From Patagioenas fasciata (taxonomy: Eukaryota > Chordata > Aves > Columbiformes > Columbidae): a stretch of DNA of 64,000 nt. The stretch lies in NCBI RefSeq assembly GCF_037038585.1, contig NC_092524.1, positions 69,960,552 to 70,024,551 of the forward strand, in the 5' to 3' direction. The notes under the pieces were generated by a model that worked only from the letters and a program-made list of their open reading frames with translations, was not told the DNA's origin and made no database searches. This document shows, piece by piece, positions 23,672 through 33,584 of this stretch (its first letter is position 1; every line of letters starts with the position of its first letter). The position numbers were made by a program, and so were the translations under genes.

Positions 23672-26600
23672 AGTCTTCCTTCCAGCCAACCCTTCTGGGC
23701 TGTGTGTTCTCCCAGAGCTCACCCAGCAGCTCCCACATAAGCATGGTCCAGTCCTTTGAGTTTAAGCAATGCTCTGCACCATTTAAACATTTCCATCCTT
23801 GTCCTAATGAGATGCCCATGGCCCATCTGCAGGTGGTGGAGCACAGATGTGGTCCTCCTGGTGAGGTGGCCTGGCTGGGCATGCATTGCTGGGTATCATT
23901 CTTCCAAGTGCTGATGCTGCCAAGCTGTGTTTCATGATGTCAGGCTGGGATGGGATTGGCTCCAGTGGCTTAATTAGCTCCAGGGATGCTGGAGTTTGGA
24001 GCTTTTCCACCTAAAGTCATCCAAACCCCTCATGGTTCCTGGAGGTACATACAGGTCTATAGAGCAGACAGTGATTTTTGGTTCACTACATCCTAGCATT
24101 ATGTTGAAGCACAGGCCTGGGGAAAGGCATTTTAATGTTACATAGATGCCAGCCCTAACTTTGTTCTGCTTGGTTGTACTCTGTTGGCTCACCAGGATGT
24201 GCCATGACGTGGACCTCAGTGTGGGTTTGAGCGAGGTGGAGTGTGATAGCGGCACCGCCGAATTCATAGGTACAGGTGCCTCTGCAGCTCAGAGTGAATC
24301 TCAATGGACCTTGCTTCATTTCCTGCCAGGCTTGGCAGGTGGAGACGGGCTCATTCTCCTCCAGCTTGTACTCACAGCAAATGAGGCATCGGTTGTTACA
24401 GTGGGACGGAGGAAACTCCATGGACCGTGGGGAGAAGGTTCAGAGTTGGCCAACTGGGTCTGGTGCCTGCCTAGAGCTCCTGCCATGGGTTTTGATTCCT
24501 TCCTTCCCATGTACGTGATCTACCACAATCTCAGCTTTACTGAAGCTTCAGATTTCTTAAGAGGGACATGACCTTGCCATATTGTGCTGGGACCTGCAGC
24601 TAATTTCTGTAGCGTTATATATTATATATGTGCAGTTTCTTGAGGGCTGAACCCATCTCCTTGGTGCTGGTTGTCACAAACTCTCCTACTGGAGGCTTCT
24701 TGGTTAAAATACATATCTGAAAGATGTTCTATCAAAGTGCATGAATGGGAGTAATGGTTAAGAGTTCAGGATTCAATTTGAGGGTGATTTTTAATGTGTG
24801 TGATTTTCACGTCTCTACCATTTTAAGTAGGGGAAAGCCAACATATTCCTGTACGCTCTGAACAGCCAAAAAAAGTAAGACATGTTTACTGCTAGACTAT
24901 AATCCTGTTGAAACAGGTCTGGCAAAATCATCTGTTTTGTGAAGCCAGGAACAACAAAGCGTTGCTTCAATTAAGCCTACCACTTGTAGACAGTTTCTGG
25001 TTTTATTTTAGACGATTCAGTGAACCCACTGCCTGCAATCTGTGGGTTGCAAACTGCTCCAAGAGCGGTTTGGGGAGGAAGGTGCGGTGTGGGAAGGTTT
25101 CCCTCTACACTTGTCTTTACGATTCCCCCAAATGGGTGCGATCCTGGAAAAACTCCGTATTGTCTGCAAAGGATGTACCAACCTGGCGTGTTGTGAACTA
25201 GCCAAGAAATCACGACGGTGTCATTGGGAAATGTAGAAGTACCGTGTGCAGGGGCCACTATTTTAGTACAGAAAGGGCAGAACATGCACTTTCTGTAGTG
25301 TAGGAGAATGTGACTGCTGTGCTAAGCTTTAATTGCCAGTTTAAGGGTGTCAAGCAGAAGCAAGAATTACAAGGCAGTGTCTCTATGACGTTCTTTTGAC
25401 TTGCAGCCAGGACCCAGTTTAAAAACAAACCAAACCCCAAAGAAACACCTTCTCAGAGACGCTATCAGGAAATCCTGTACCAGAGGGATATTTTCTCAGT
25501 GCAGTTTTGATGTCCGAGGTTGCCTGTTGCTGTACGTCCCATGTGCAGCACTGGCTGGAGTTACCCATGTTGTCCTCCCATTTCTTTTGGGGGAATAACT
25601 TGGCATCCAACATCTGTAATCTCAGCCGTCCGTGGAGAAGAGCAGTCTGTCTCCTTCAATTGAATTAGCTGCCCTTTTGATGGGGAAAGAAAGAGCAAGA
25701 GTTAAGTCAGGAGATGAATTCCTGCAAGAGCGCAGAGGAAATTGTTCTTAATTCTTTGCCTTTGCGGGGACAGGCGATCGTGACCCACAACGGCAGCTGC
25801 GTTGGGAGCCCTTTGCTCCTGCAGAGATGGTTATTGCAGTGAGGACTCTCTGATGGCTCCACTGAGACAGAAAGAGAAGCAATAAGTGATAGCAGGGAGA
25901 GTTTAAAAGGTTCCTGTGTATCGGTATTATTTAGTACTACGTTCTATTATCAGTACATTTGTTATGTAGTTTGTTATAGTTTGTTATAGTAGCATCTATT
26001 GTGTAGTCACCTCTTCCGAGCCAGCCCTGACCTGACCACCAAGAGACGGATGGAGTCAACTTTTTTCCCTCTTTGGACTGATTTTTGCCCAATATTCGCC
26101 CAGTATGTCTATGACTTCAACTGGGAAGGCTCTGTGATTGATAACACTAACAGAAGAAGGCACTGAGCTAATTAAATCACGCTGCCGCTTCCTGTCACAG
26201 CCTGACCTAATTTTGACACTGCAAAGCTTATCAGCAGAGTATCTATTGAGTTAAGGGAACTGTAATGCTGTTTCTAGGAACAGATAGATTTATTTCTTCC
26301 CCCCCCTTACAACTCATTACACTGCTGTTTATTGTTCTTCCTGCTGGGCAAATATTAAAAATCTATGATTTATGGCATGTGGTCTCTTTGTGACATAGTG
26401 GGTATGCTCGAGTTGAGAGGAGGGTGGGGAAACCTCATGACAACTCTTCAGACGTGAATGTGGGCTGAGATCCTTGTCTCTTTTAAGGACTTCTTTCTTA
26501 TTTTAAAGTGATTTGAAGTAATAAAGTGGTCGCTTACATCTCATGGGCCGCCGTTGCTCTCCTGCTCGTTGCGGGATCTCATCTGAAGATGGCAAGGACT

Positions 26601-27502
26601 TTGTTTTGTGCTGGTGAAGCACAAGGTTTTGTGCAATTTCTTTCTCATTCTGCGTCTGCACACAAGTCCAAGCATTTAGATCCAGAACAAATTAAAATGT
26701 ACCGAAAGGTGAAGGGAGGAGGAGGAGGAGAAGAGAAGGGCTTCGCTTTCCAGCCGTCACTGGCAGACGGAGGAGCTGTGGATGCTCTTTGTGGACGTTC
26801 AAACCTCATCAAAAAATCCATTTACTCATTGGTGTCTTTAATTTGACGATGTCAAAGTCCCACGTAAACACAGGTTTTGTGCCCTAGAAACTTTGAGATT
26901 AATTTATATATCATGAGTAAATACTGTGAGCAGTTAAGGAACAGTGCAATCACATTGTCTAAAACCTTTTCCAATGAGAGTCAGAGTGATTGTTTATTAA
27001 TAATATTAGAGTAGTTGAGATTTTTTTTTTACATATATAGAAATACATTATGGTAAATGTTGTGATTAAGGTCAAAAGAGTTACCAACACATTAAATAAA
27101 AAGGCAGGCAGGAGCATTCCGGTTGTCCAAGGCCATTTATTTGCACCAGAGGTACAGAAACTCCAAGTCGTACAGCGTCTCTTTCTGAGCACTGTCCCAA
27201 CTCACTTGGTTATTGCATTTTCTGGGTGACCAGCTTGGTTTGGAAAAAAACCCCTGTTTTCTATACTCCTGTACTGCTTTAGAAAATGAAATTTATTCTG
27301 CATGTTTCCCTTCATCACAGCGTCTGGTTTGTACTTGCACTTTTTTCATTAAGTGTGTCTAGGTACCTGCATATTCCACTTTGCACATTTCTGATTTTGC
27401 CTTCGCAGAAATTTTTATGACTTTTATTTGACTGGGGAACTTGTTGCAAGCTGAAACCCAATTGCTTGTGTAGGCACGTACGTCTGTGCAGGAGGAGGAG
27501 AA
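23672..27502. other. Unassigned, repeat-poor intronic sequence (3.8 kb)
   Basis: The 141-aa + frame at 24146-24571 overlaps minus-strand frames and has no recognisable domain. GTTATAGTTTGTTATAG near 25975 is a short tandem. No RNA gene recognised. Confidence 0.5.
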
Positions 27503-27706
27503 GGGAAATACGTTGGAATGGCTGGAGAAGAGCAGCCAGCAAAGGGGAGAGAAGGGAAATACGTTGGAATGGCTGGAGAAGAGCAGCCAACAAAGGGGAG
27601 AGAAGGGAAATACGTTGGAATGGCTGGGGAAGAGCAGCCAACAAAGGGGAGAGAAGGGAAATACGTTGGAATGGCTGGAAAAGAGCAACCAATAAAGGGA
27701 CCCACA
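27503..27706. repeat. Minisatellite, 51-bp unit, four copies
   Basis: Units start with GGGAAATACGTTGGAATGGC at 27503, 27554, 27605 and 27656, exactly 51 bp apart, each followed by an AGAAGAGCAGCCAACAAAGG-type segment. Copies differ by single bases (CTGGAGAAG, CTGGGGAAG, CTGGAAAAG). Because 51 is divisible by 3, every stop-free frame stays open, which gives several repeat-bearing ORFs on both strands. I regard these as non-coding. Confidence 0.95.
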
Positions 27707-28977
27707 GAGCATCAGGATGTCAGGAGATGTGGCAGAAGGTCAGGCTGGCACCGCGTTTCTTTTGCAAGAAGAAATCTCGACGCCACACGACTTCTCTTTG
27801 CAGCATAAGCAGGCAGGGTTGTTCAGGGTTCTGTGGTTGCGGCTTTTCGCGTGTGCGCGTTGCCGCGATGGATCCTTCCATGTAATATTGACCGTGTATA
27901 ATCACGAGACGCGTTCTTCTAAAATGCCACAAACAAAATAAATGCCAGATGTGTATTACTTTAACGTAGTAAATCGTTAGAGGTGTATTTCAGAAGCAGC
28001 TGCGATGAATATTCCTGCGGTACAGAGGGAGGTGACATTTCATAATTCTGCAATGTCTTCCGGACCATAAAACTTTAAAACTTAAAGAAGTAAGAATATT
28101 TTTTATTTTCCTTTATTGGTTTGATCTCCTCTTAAACCAGTGTATTTTTTGACCATAATGATACACAGGGGAGTATTTTTTCTTTTCTGTACTGCCTTCC
28201 CAAACCTAATAGATACAGAGCAGCGGCATAGACACTAAAATGAAGGACATTTCAAATGTAATTTGAAGTTATATGAATATAATATGAATGTAAATGTAAT
28301 ATTAATGTAATACGGATTTAAAAGGCAGCAGGATGTTGGCATAATGTTGCTGACTCTTCTAATTTTATCGTAAGTCTCCTGATTTGTGCTGAACCTTATT
28401 TTACCTTTCTGCTCCGTGGCTCTGCTGCAACGTTCCCGTGGTTTATTATTTACACTGTGGGAGATGCCGAAAGCCCCAGTTGTGGCCCAGAGCTCCACGG
28501 GAAGAGCAATCTGGAGCGATGGTACCAAGGGAAGGATAGGTTAGATTTGTTTCTTCTAAGCAGTAAATAGCATTTTTAACCTTGCAAAGCACCGGCTGTG
28601 CATGGGGAGGGTGCTGGGGCTGTTAAACAGGTCTCCTGAGCAGTAGGAAAGCAAAGTTGAGGCAGGTGGTTGAGCTTGTCTGGCTAAATGTGACCTGTGT
28701 CACCTTGTACCCTTAGACTTGTGAGCACACCAGTAATGCAGGAAACATCTGTTCTGCCAGTGCTTTGTAGAGAGGCTCTGCCAAGGACAGCTTGCTTAAA
28801 CGCTTGCTGAAGAGGTTGAGATAGGCCGAGCACATTGAAAAATGAACTAAATATAGTAGACTGAGATGGACACGGGCAGTGCAAAGTAGCCGGGAATATC
28901 TGACTTAATCATTATAGCCTGACATAATTACTTTCTTCCTGTTCATTTAGTTGACCTGACACTGTCAGGGCACCTTG
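27707..28977. other. Unassigned intronic sequence
   Basis: Contains a CpG-containing patch (about 27750-27880) next to the minisatellite, then AT-rich DNA. No recognisable gene. Confidence 0.45.
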
Positions 28978-29156
28978 GGCTGGACATGAGGAAGAAATTG
29001 TTGTCCCTGAGGGTGGTGAGAGCCTGGCCCAGGTTGGCCAGAGAGGTGGTGGCTGAACCATCCCTGGAGACATCCCAGGCCAGGCTGGACGGGGCTCTGA
29101 GCAACCTGAGCTGGTGAAGATGTCCCTGTCATGGCAGGGGGGGCACTGGGGGAGCT
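28978..29156 (+). mobile_element. CR1 LINE fragment, B-type
   Basis: GGCTGGACATGAGGAAGAAA, then GGTGGTGAGAGCCTGGCCC, GGCTGGACGGGGCTCTGAGC and GGCACTGGGGGAGCTTTGAG. The 3' tail with the CCCTTCAACCCAAACC block is missing, so both ends are truncated. It lies 820 bp upstream of an MDGA2 exon. Confidence 0.88.
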
Positions 29157-29945
29157 TTGAGTCCTATTGGCCTCAGCTATAATTGTTCTGCTTGTGGTTT
29201 AAGAGTTCAGTGAGGACTCTGACGTGTTCACTCCTCCTGAACCAAAGCAGTGCACTGTTGAGAAGAAAAGGTGAAATACTGTGTCTTGAAATCTCACCAA
29301 AATGATGTTTTATCTCTTCTGTTTAGTAGTTTCTTACTTTATTTGCTGGTAGGACTGAAACTCAGCTTTCTTATGGTTCAGAAATAAAGAGAAGTGTGAA
29401 GCCAGCAACGTGCTTTGGAGACTGGTTGAAACAGCTGTGATTTGTGCATGTGGTTATTAGCAATGACATTGTGCTTTTCCTGCATCTACAACGTGTAAAA
29501 CAGCGTAAAGTCCTGTAGTTCAGGTTGCATATACAGGAAAATTAAAGTAAGTGTTCTGCTTGAACTTAACCTCTGCTCCAAATCCTGATCCCACCGTGAC
29601 AGCAGCAGGATTTTGGTATCAACTTTGAAAGGAAGTAGCATCAGTCCCACTGCTTCTCCTGTTTAATTTTAATAGTTTAATTAAGACTTTTTATTTGCGT
29701 AAGGAGTGTGATACATTTAGAAATATATATGATTAAAAAAACCAATAATGCAGAGTCCATTTGGAAACGGAAACAAAAATAACTGCAACGTGAGTGGGTT
29801 TGCAAAGGTTTCATTCAGGGGATTGCTAGGTGTGAATAAATAGGGTGGTAATCTCTTCTGGTGCCGAATGTGTGCTGAGTGTCAAAAAGAGTGGAAATGC
29901 CAGCTCGGGGTGGACGGGGGTCTGGGTGTACCTGGGGTGCAGGTG
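29157..29945. other. Unassigned sequence upstream of the MDGA2 exon
   Basis: AT-leaning until about 29880, then increasingly GC-rich into the exon. No second exon or repeat recognised. Confidence 0.5.
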
Positions 29946-29976
29946 CTCACCTGGTGTTTCTCTCTGGGTCTCGCAG
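29946..29976 (+). other. MDGA2: Splice acceptor and branch-site candidate, MDGA2 exon at 29977
   Basis: CTCAC at 29946-29950 fits the yUnAy branch motif, with the A 28 nt from the exon. It is followed by a T/C-rich tract and CAG. This fixes the exon start at 29977 and leaves the Ala codon split G|CC. Confidence 0.75.
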
Positions 29977-30116
29977 CCCCCCCTACGGTGCGGATCGTGC
30001 ACTCGGGTCTGGCCTGCAACATCGAGGAGGAGCGCTACTCGGAGAGGGTCTACACCATCCGCGAGGGCGAGACGCTGGAGCTCACCTGCCTGGTCACCGG
30101 CCACCCTCGGCCACAG
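29977..30116 (+). CDS. MDGA2: MDGA2 internal exon encoding the N-terminal half of Ig domain 1
   Basis: MDGA2 is a GPI-anchored neuronal Ig-superfamily protein that binds neuroligins and restrains their pairing with neurexins, so it limits synapse formation. The exon is 140 bp. It is entered in phase 1 (last two bases of an Ala codon) and left in phase 0 after a Gln codon. It reads PPTVRIVHSGLACNIEEE, then SERVYTIREGETLELTC and LVTGHPRPQ. The Cys in LTCLVTG is the B-strand cysteine of the Ig fold; the Cys in LACN is an extra upstream one. The residues IVHSG, NIEEE and ELTC point to MDGA2; the paralogue MDGA1 differs here as I recall it. The acceptor is CTCGCAG|CC, with a plausible branch site CTCAC whose A is at 29949, and the donor is CAG|GTGAGT, a perfect consensus. 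G+C is 96 of 140 bases and there are 13 CpGs, unlike the AT-rich flanks. The rest of the Ig domain is in the exon at 54252. Confidence 0.95.
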
Positions 30117-30336
30117 GTGAGTCCCCGTCCCTGTCACCCCCGTCCCGCTGCTCCCTCTGAGCCCCTGCAGGTTGGTTTAACGTTCTGCTAAGGGCGAGAC
30201 TGGTGCAGGGTGGTAGAGATCAGGCTCCAGGGGGTGGGATTTGCCCAGCTGTTGGTTTTGTATTGGGATGGTGCAGAGGAAATATAAACGGCAGAAAAGT
30301 TCATGGCTTTTTATGAATGACTGGCTAGGTACATGG

Positions 30337-30460
30337 GATCCCTGGCGGTGTTTAAAAGGTGTTTAGATGAGGTTCTTAGGGACAGGGTTTAGTGCTAGAG
30401 TGAGGTTATGGCTGGACTCTATGATCCTGAGAGTCTCTTCCAGGTGAAATGATTCTATGA
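30337..30460 (+). mobile_element. CR1 LINE 3' terminal fragment
   Basis: GATCCCTGGCGGTGTTTAAA, then TTCTTAGGGACAGGGTTTAG, GGTTATGGCTGGACTCTATG and GATTCTATGA: the last ~120 bp of a further CR1 subfamily. The A-type copy at 30475 faces it across 14 bp. Confidence 0.85.
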
Positions 30461-30474
30461 TTAAAATCGACAAG

Positions 30475-30737
30475 TCACAGAATCCCAGAATGTGAGGGGT
30501 TGGAAGGGCCCTGGAAAGCTCATGCAGTGCAATCCCCCCATGGAGCAGGAACACCCAGCTGAGGTTCCACAGGAAGGTGTCCAGGCGGGTTTGAATGGCT
30601 GCACAGAAGGAGACTCCACAACCTCCCTGGGCAGCCTGGGCCAGGCTCTGCCACCCTCACCCCCAACAAGTTTCTTCTCATCTTTAATTGGAACCTCTTG
30701 TGTTCCAGTTTGCACCCATTACCCCTTGTCCTGTATT
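30475..30737 (-). mobile_element. CR1 LINE 3' fragment, A-type
   Basis: TCACAGAATCCCAGAATGTG, then TCCCCCCATGGAGCAGGAAC, GGTGTCCAGGCGGGTTTG and the CACCCCCAACAAGTTTCTTC block, ending at CCCCTTGTCCTGT. It lacks the ORF2 part of longer A copies. Sub-class TTGGGGG with GTGCAG at the second variant site. Confidence 0.9.
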
Positions 30738-32411
30738 GTACTGTAATGTGGCGTCCTGATGTGGATGTTTGAGATCCATGGAGGTTGGTAGAAGGGAAAG
30801 GAAAACTAAGGTGAGGACAGGGACAGCTGGAGTGAACATTCCGCACCAGAGTGAACAGCTGGAGAGGGGGCACACGAGGGCTCAGGGCGTCTCGCTGTGC
30901 GCCTGGGTCTTGGATGTCATTGGAACCACGGAACTGCAGCCCTGCAGAAAACACAAGTTAAGCAGAAGTAAGTTACCATTTTCCTAGGCCTGACTATCTT
31001 ATAGCATCACCTTCAAAGCAAAAGAATCTTGTCAACCTGCGCTACAGCTGCCCTGCTGTGTCCCCTCATCACCATCTTCCCTGGCTCAGGGTGCCCCATT
31101 AACAGGTTATTTTAGGTCAGGACCATATAAGGCTTGTGCAAATGTGATGCTTTATTCCTCTTCTGCCCTGCTTTTCCATTTCCATCTCTTCTATGCTCTC
31201 TGTTGTCTTGAAGTGGCCACTTTGTCTTCTGCTGTGTCCTCTCATCTTGCTCTGTTGGCCAACAAGTTGAGTACCGAGAGCTGAGGACCCGTCTGCAATG
31301 ACCTGAGATCCCCATGTTTCACAATGCAGGTATTTGTATGAGATTCTGACCGCTAGAAAACCTCACAAGGGTTTTCTTAGCAAGGTGGTGAATTAAACAT
31401 CTCCCTCGTACAATCGCATGGGACAGAGCTGTGAAGTGCAGGGATCTGCGAAGGGAGCTGGGGAAACGGGGGTCCCTGGAGACCTCAGGTCTGCAGACAG
31501 GTGATGTTCCTCCCAGGAAGGAAAGATTTGCCCATTCTCTGCTACTTATTCTGTAGCTGTTTCCAATTTAATTAGAAGATTTAAGAATAAAGAAGCTGAA
31601 GTTTAACCTGTGCTGGCTCCAGGGAAGGCACAGGTCAGGCTCTGCCTTAGAAAACTCTGCTTTAACTGCACACAGTTGCACCCTCTCAGCTGCAGTTGCA
31701 CATTAAAGCCAGGTTATTAAATGGGCCATTTTTCTTTTAAATTAAGTGATCTCTGTTCTTTGCCAGGTGAAGAAGAACAAAAAAAAAACCCACAAAACCT
31801 AGCCAAGTGTCTGGATGTTTTGATAACACCCCAAATGAGAACAGTGCTATCCTAAAATCACTGCTGTTCTTAGGAAGTTTAGGATTCAGTGCCTCACAAG
31901 GTATGCAAACTATCTATTGCCCTCCTATTGCACTCTCTCCTGTTGCCGGTTGTCCTCTTTGCTTCAACAGGAGGTTGGTGGCTCATAGAGCGTTGTTAAG
32001 GGATATAAGGGGATGATGCTGGTGGCTCCTTGTTGGAAGAGCCAAGTGAGAGACTCTGGGTTGATACACACCATGTTCACAAACTTTTATAATACTGTTT
32101 TAACGTAGCACTGGTTGAAGCAGGATTTGTTAGCAGATTTGCTGTGGCACAAGGTGCCGTTCAATGTGGTGGAGATGGGACCTGCCCCCTGAAACAAGTC
32201 CTTGTCTCTCAGTGCCTGTCAGTAATGTTGGGTTCGTTCTGCCTTCCTGAGCTTTTCTTATCCAGGCTTATTGAACATCATTTTAAGCAGCTGACTCTAG
32301 ACGGAGCAGTTTTTGTTGTGCGGTGTGTTTGGGTGGAGGTCAATACACATCTGTGTGCAGGTGGAAAAGAGCAGGTAGACTGATACTGATACTTCCAGTG
32401 AGTTTCCTTGG
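30738..32411. other. Unassigned intronic sequence
   Basis: No repeat or exon recognised. There is an A-run at about 31778-31790. Confidence 0.5.
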
Positions 32412-32795
32412 AATCATAGAATGGCTGGGGTTGGAGGGACCTTCAAAACTCATCCAGTGCCCCCCCTGCCATGACAGGGACATCTTCACCAGCTCAGGTT
32501 GCTCAGAGCCCCGTCCAGCCTGGCCTGGGATGTCTCCAGGGATGGTTCAGCCACCACCTCTCTGGGAACCTGGGCCAGGCTCTCACCCTCAGGGCCAACA
32601 ATTTCTTCTTCCTCATGTCCAGCCTGAATCTCCCTCCTTTAGTTTAAAACCATCACCCCATGTCCTATCACAACAGATCCTGCTAAGAAGTCTGTCTGCA
32701 TCTTTCTTACGGGCTCATTTTAAGTCTAGAAAGGCCACAGTAAGGTCTCCCTGGAGCTTCTCCAGGCTGAACACCCCAACTTTCTGTCTTACCCC
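32412..32795 (-). mobile_element. CR1 LINE 3' fragment, B-type
   Basis: AATCATAGAATGGCTGGGGT, then GACATCTTCACCAGCTCAGG, GCCAACAATTTCTTCTTCC, AGTTTAAAACCATCACCCC and CTTCTCCAGGCTGAACACC. Colinear with 10540-10978, slightly shorter. Confidence 0.9.
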
Positions 32796-33008
32796 ATAGA
32801 AGAGAAGGTTTCTTCCTCAAGCCATCTCTTCCAGCAAAGCTGACCCACAGCCTGGGAGCTTTGGTGCAGCCGAAATCCAAGCTCCTCCTCAAACCTGCCC
32901 GAAACAGCTCCCCAGCGAGCGGGGCTGTTGTGACCTGCAGGAGGTGCTGTGGACCAGCTCTGAAAGGTGCCATCTCAAACAGTAACGGAGCTCATGATGC
33001 TGCTGATT

Positions 33009-33087
33009 AAAAAAAAAAAAACCCTCTTAAACCAAAATGTCTTAACGAGAAACCAACCACGTATCTGCTGCCTTTTTTTTTTTTTTT
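33009..33087. repeat. Poly-A and poly-T tracts facing each other
   Basis: An A-run at about 33009-33021 and a T-run at about 33073-33087, some 50 bp apart on the + strand, could pair in RNA. Each could be the remnant of a retroposed tail, but no body is recognisable. Confidence 0.7.
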
Positions 33088-33494
33088 AATAAAAATATCC
33101 ATTTTTCTCATCTGGGGTTCAGGCTGGAGAATTGATTTCTCTTCATTTTACCTGTTTATAGATTTTCCGTGCCAGCCGCAGCTCGGTCTGCTCTCTCACG
33201 CTCGCTCTCATGTTACAGCTCTCCAGGACTCGTCATATTTTTTGCAGATGAATTGCCTGAGAACGAGGGGATGGTTGTGGTGATCTCAGACAGGTGATTG
33301 CAGAGTGAAATACAGGAGGCTTGGCTGGGCTGGGTTTGAACATTAGCCCTTTTATCATCTACCTATTTAATTTCCATTTGATTTTAAAGCTCCAGAAAGT
33401 TACAAAAAAAGGCTAAGACACCATAAGATAGCATAGCTTTTTGCATTGCCGTATTTAAACTTTGACATGTAACTCTGTGGGAGCCACAGCCCGC

Positions 33495-33584
33495 TGGACT
33501 TAGGGACATGATTTAGTGCTGGAATTAGGTTATGGTTGGACTTGATGATCCTTAGGGTCTGTTCCAGCCAAAATGATTCGATGA
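33495..33584 (+). mobile_element. CR1 LINE 3' terminal stub
   Basis: GGACTTAGGGACATGATTTA, then GGTTATGGTTGGACTTGATG and CAAAATGATTCGATGA. It resembles the copy at 30337-30460 and so belongs to the same subfamily. Confidence 0.8.

Larger units (their letters stand above)
1..29976 (+). other. MDGA2: MDGA2 intron upstream of the first visible exon (3' part)
   Basis: This whole stretch lies 5' of the first recognised MDGA2 exon and ends in a clear acceptor (pyrimidine-rich tract, then CAG at 29974-29976). It is inferred to be the intron that follows the signal-peptide exon, because the exon at 29977 begins right after the mature N terminus in the MDGA family. No start codon, signal peptide or promoter for MDGA2 was found here, so the upstream exon probably lies outside the window. 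Contents are CR1 fragments, low-complexity tracts and unassigned unique sequence, listed separately. The first kilobases could in principle lie upstream of the gene, but nothing in them looks like a promoter or first exon. Confidence 0.75.

Noticed and set aside
27466..27885. 139-aa + ORF and several others with a repeated RREIRWNGW-type peptide
   Set aside because: Produced by the 51-bp minisatellite. Equivalent ORFs occur in the other frames and on the opposite strand.
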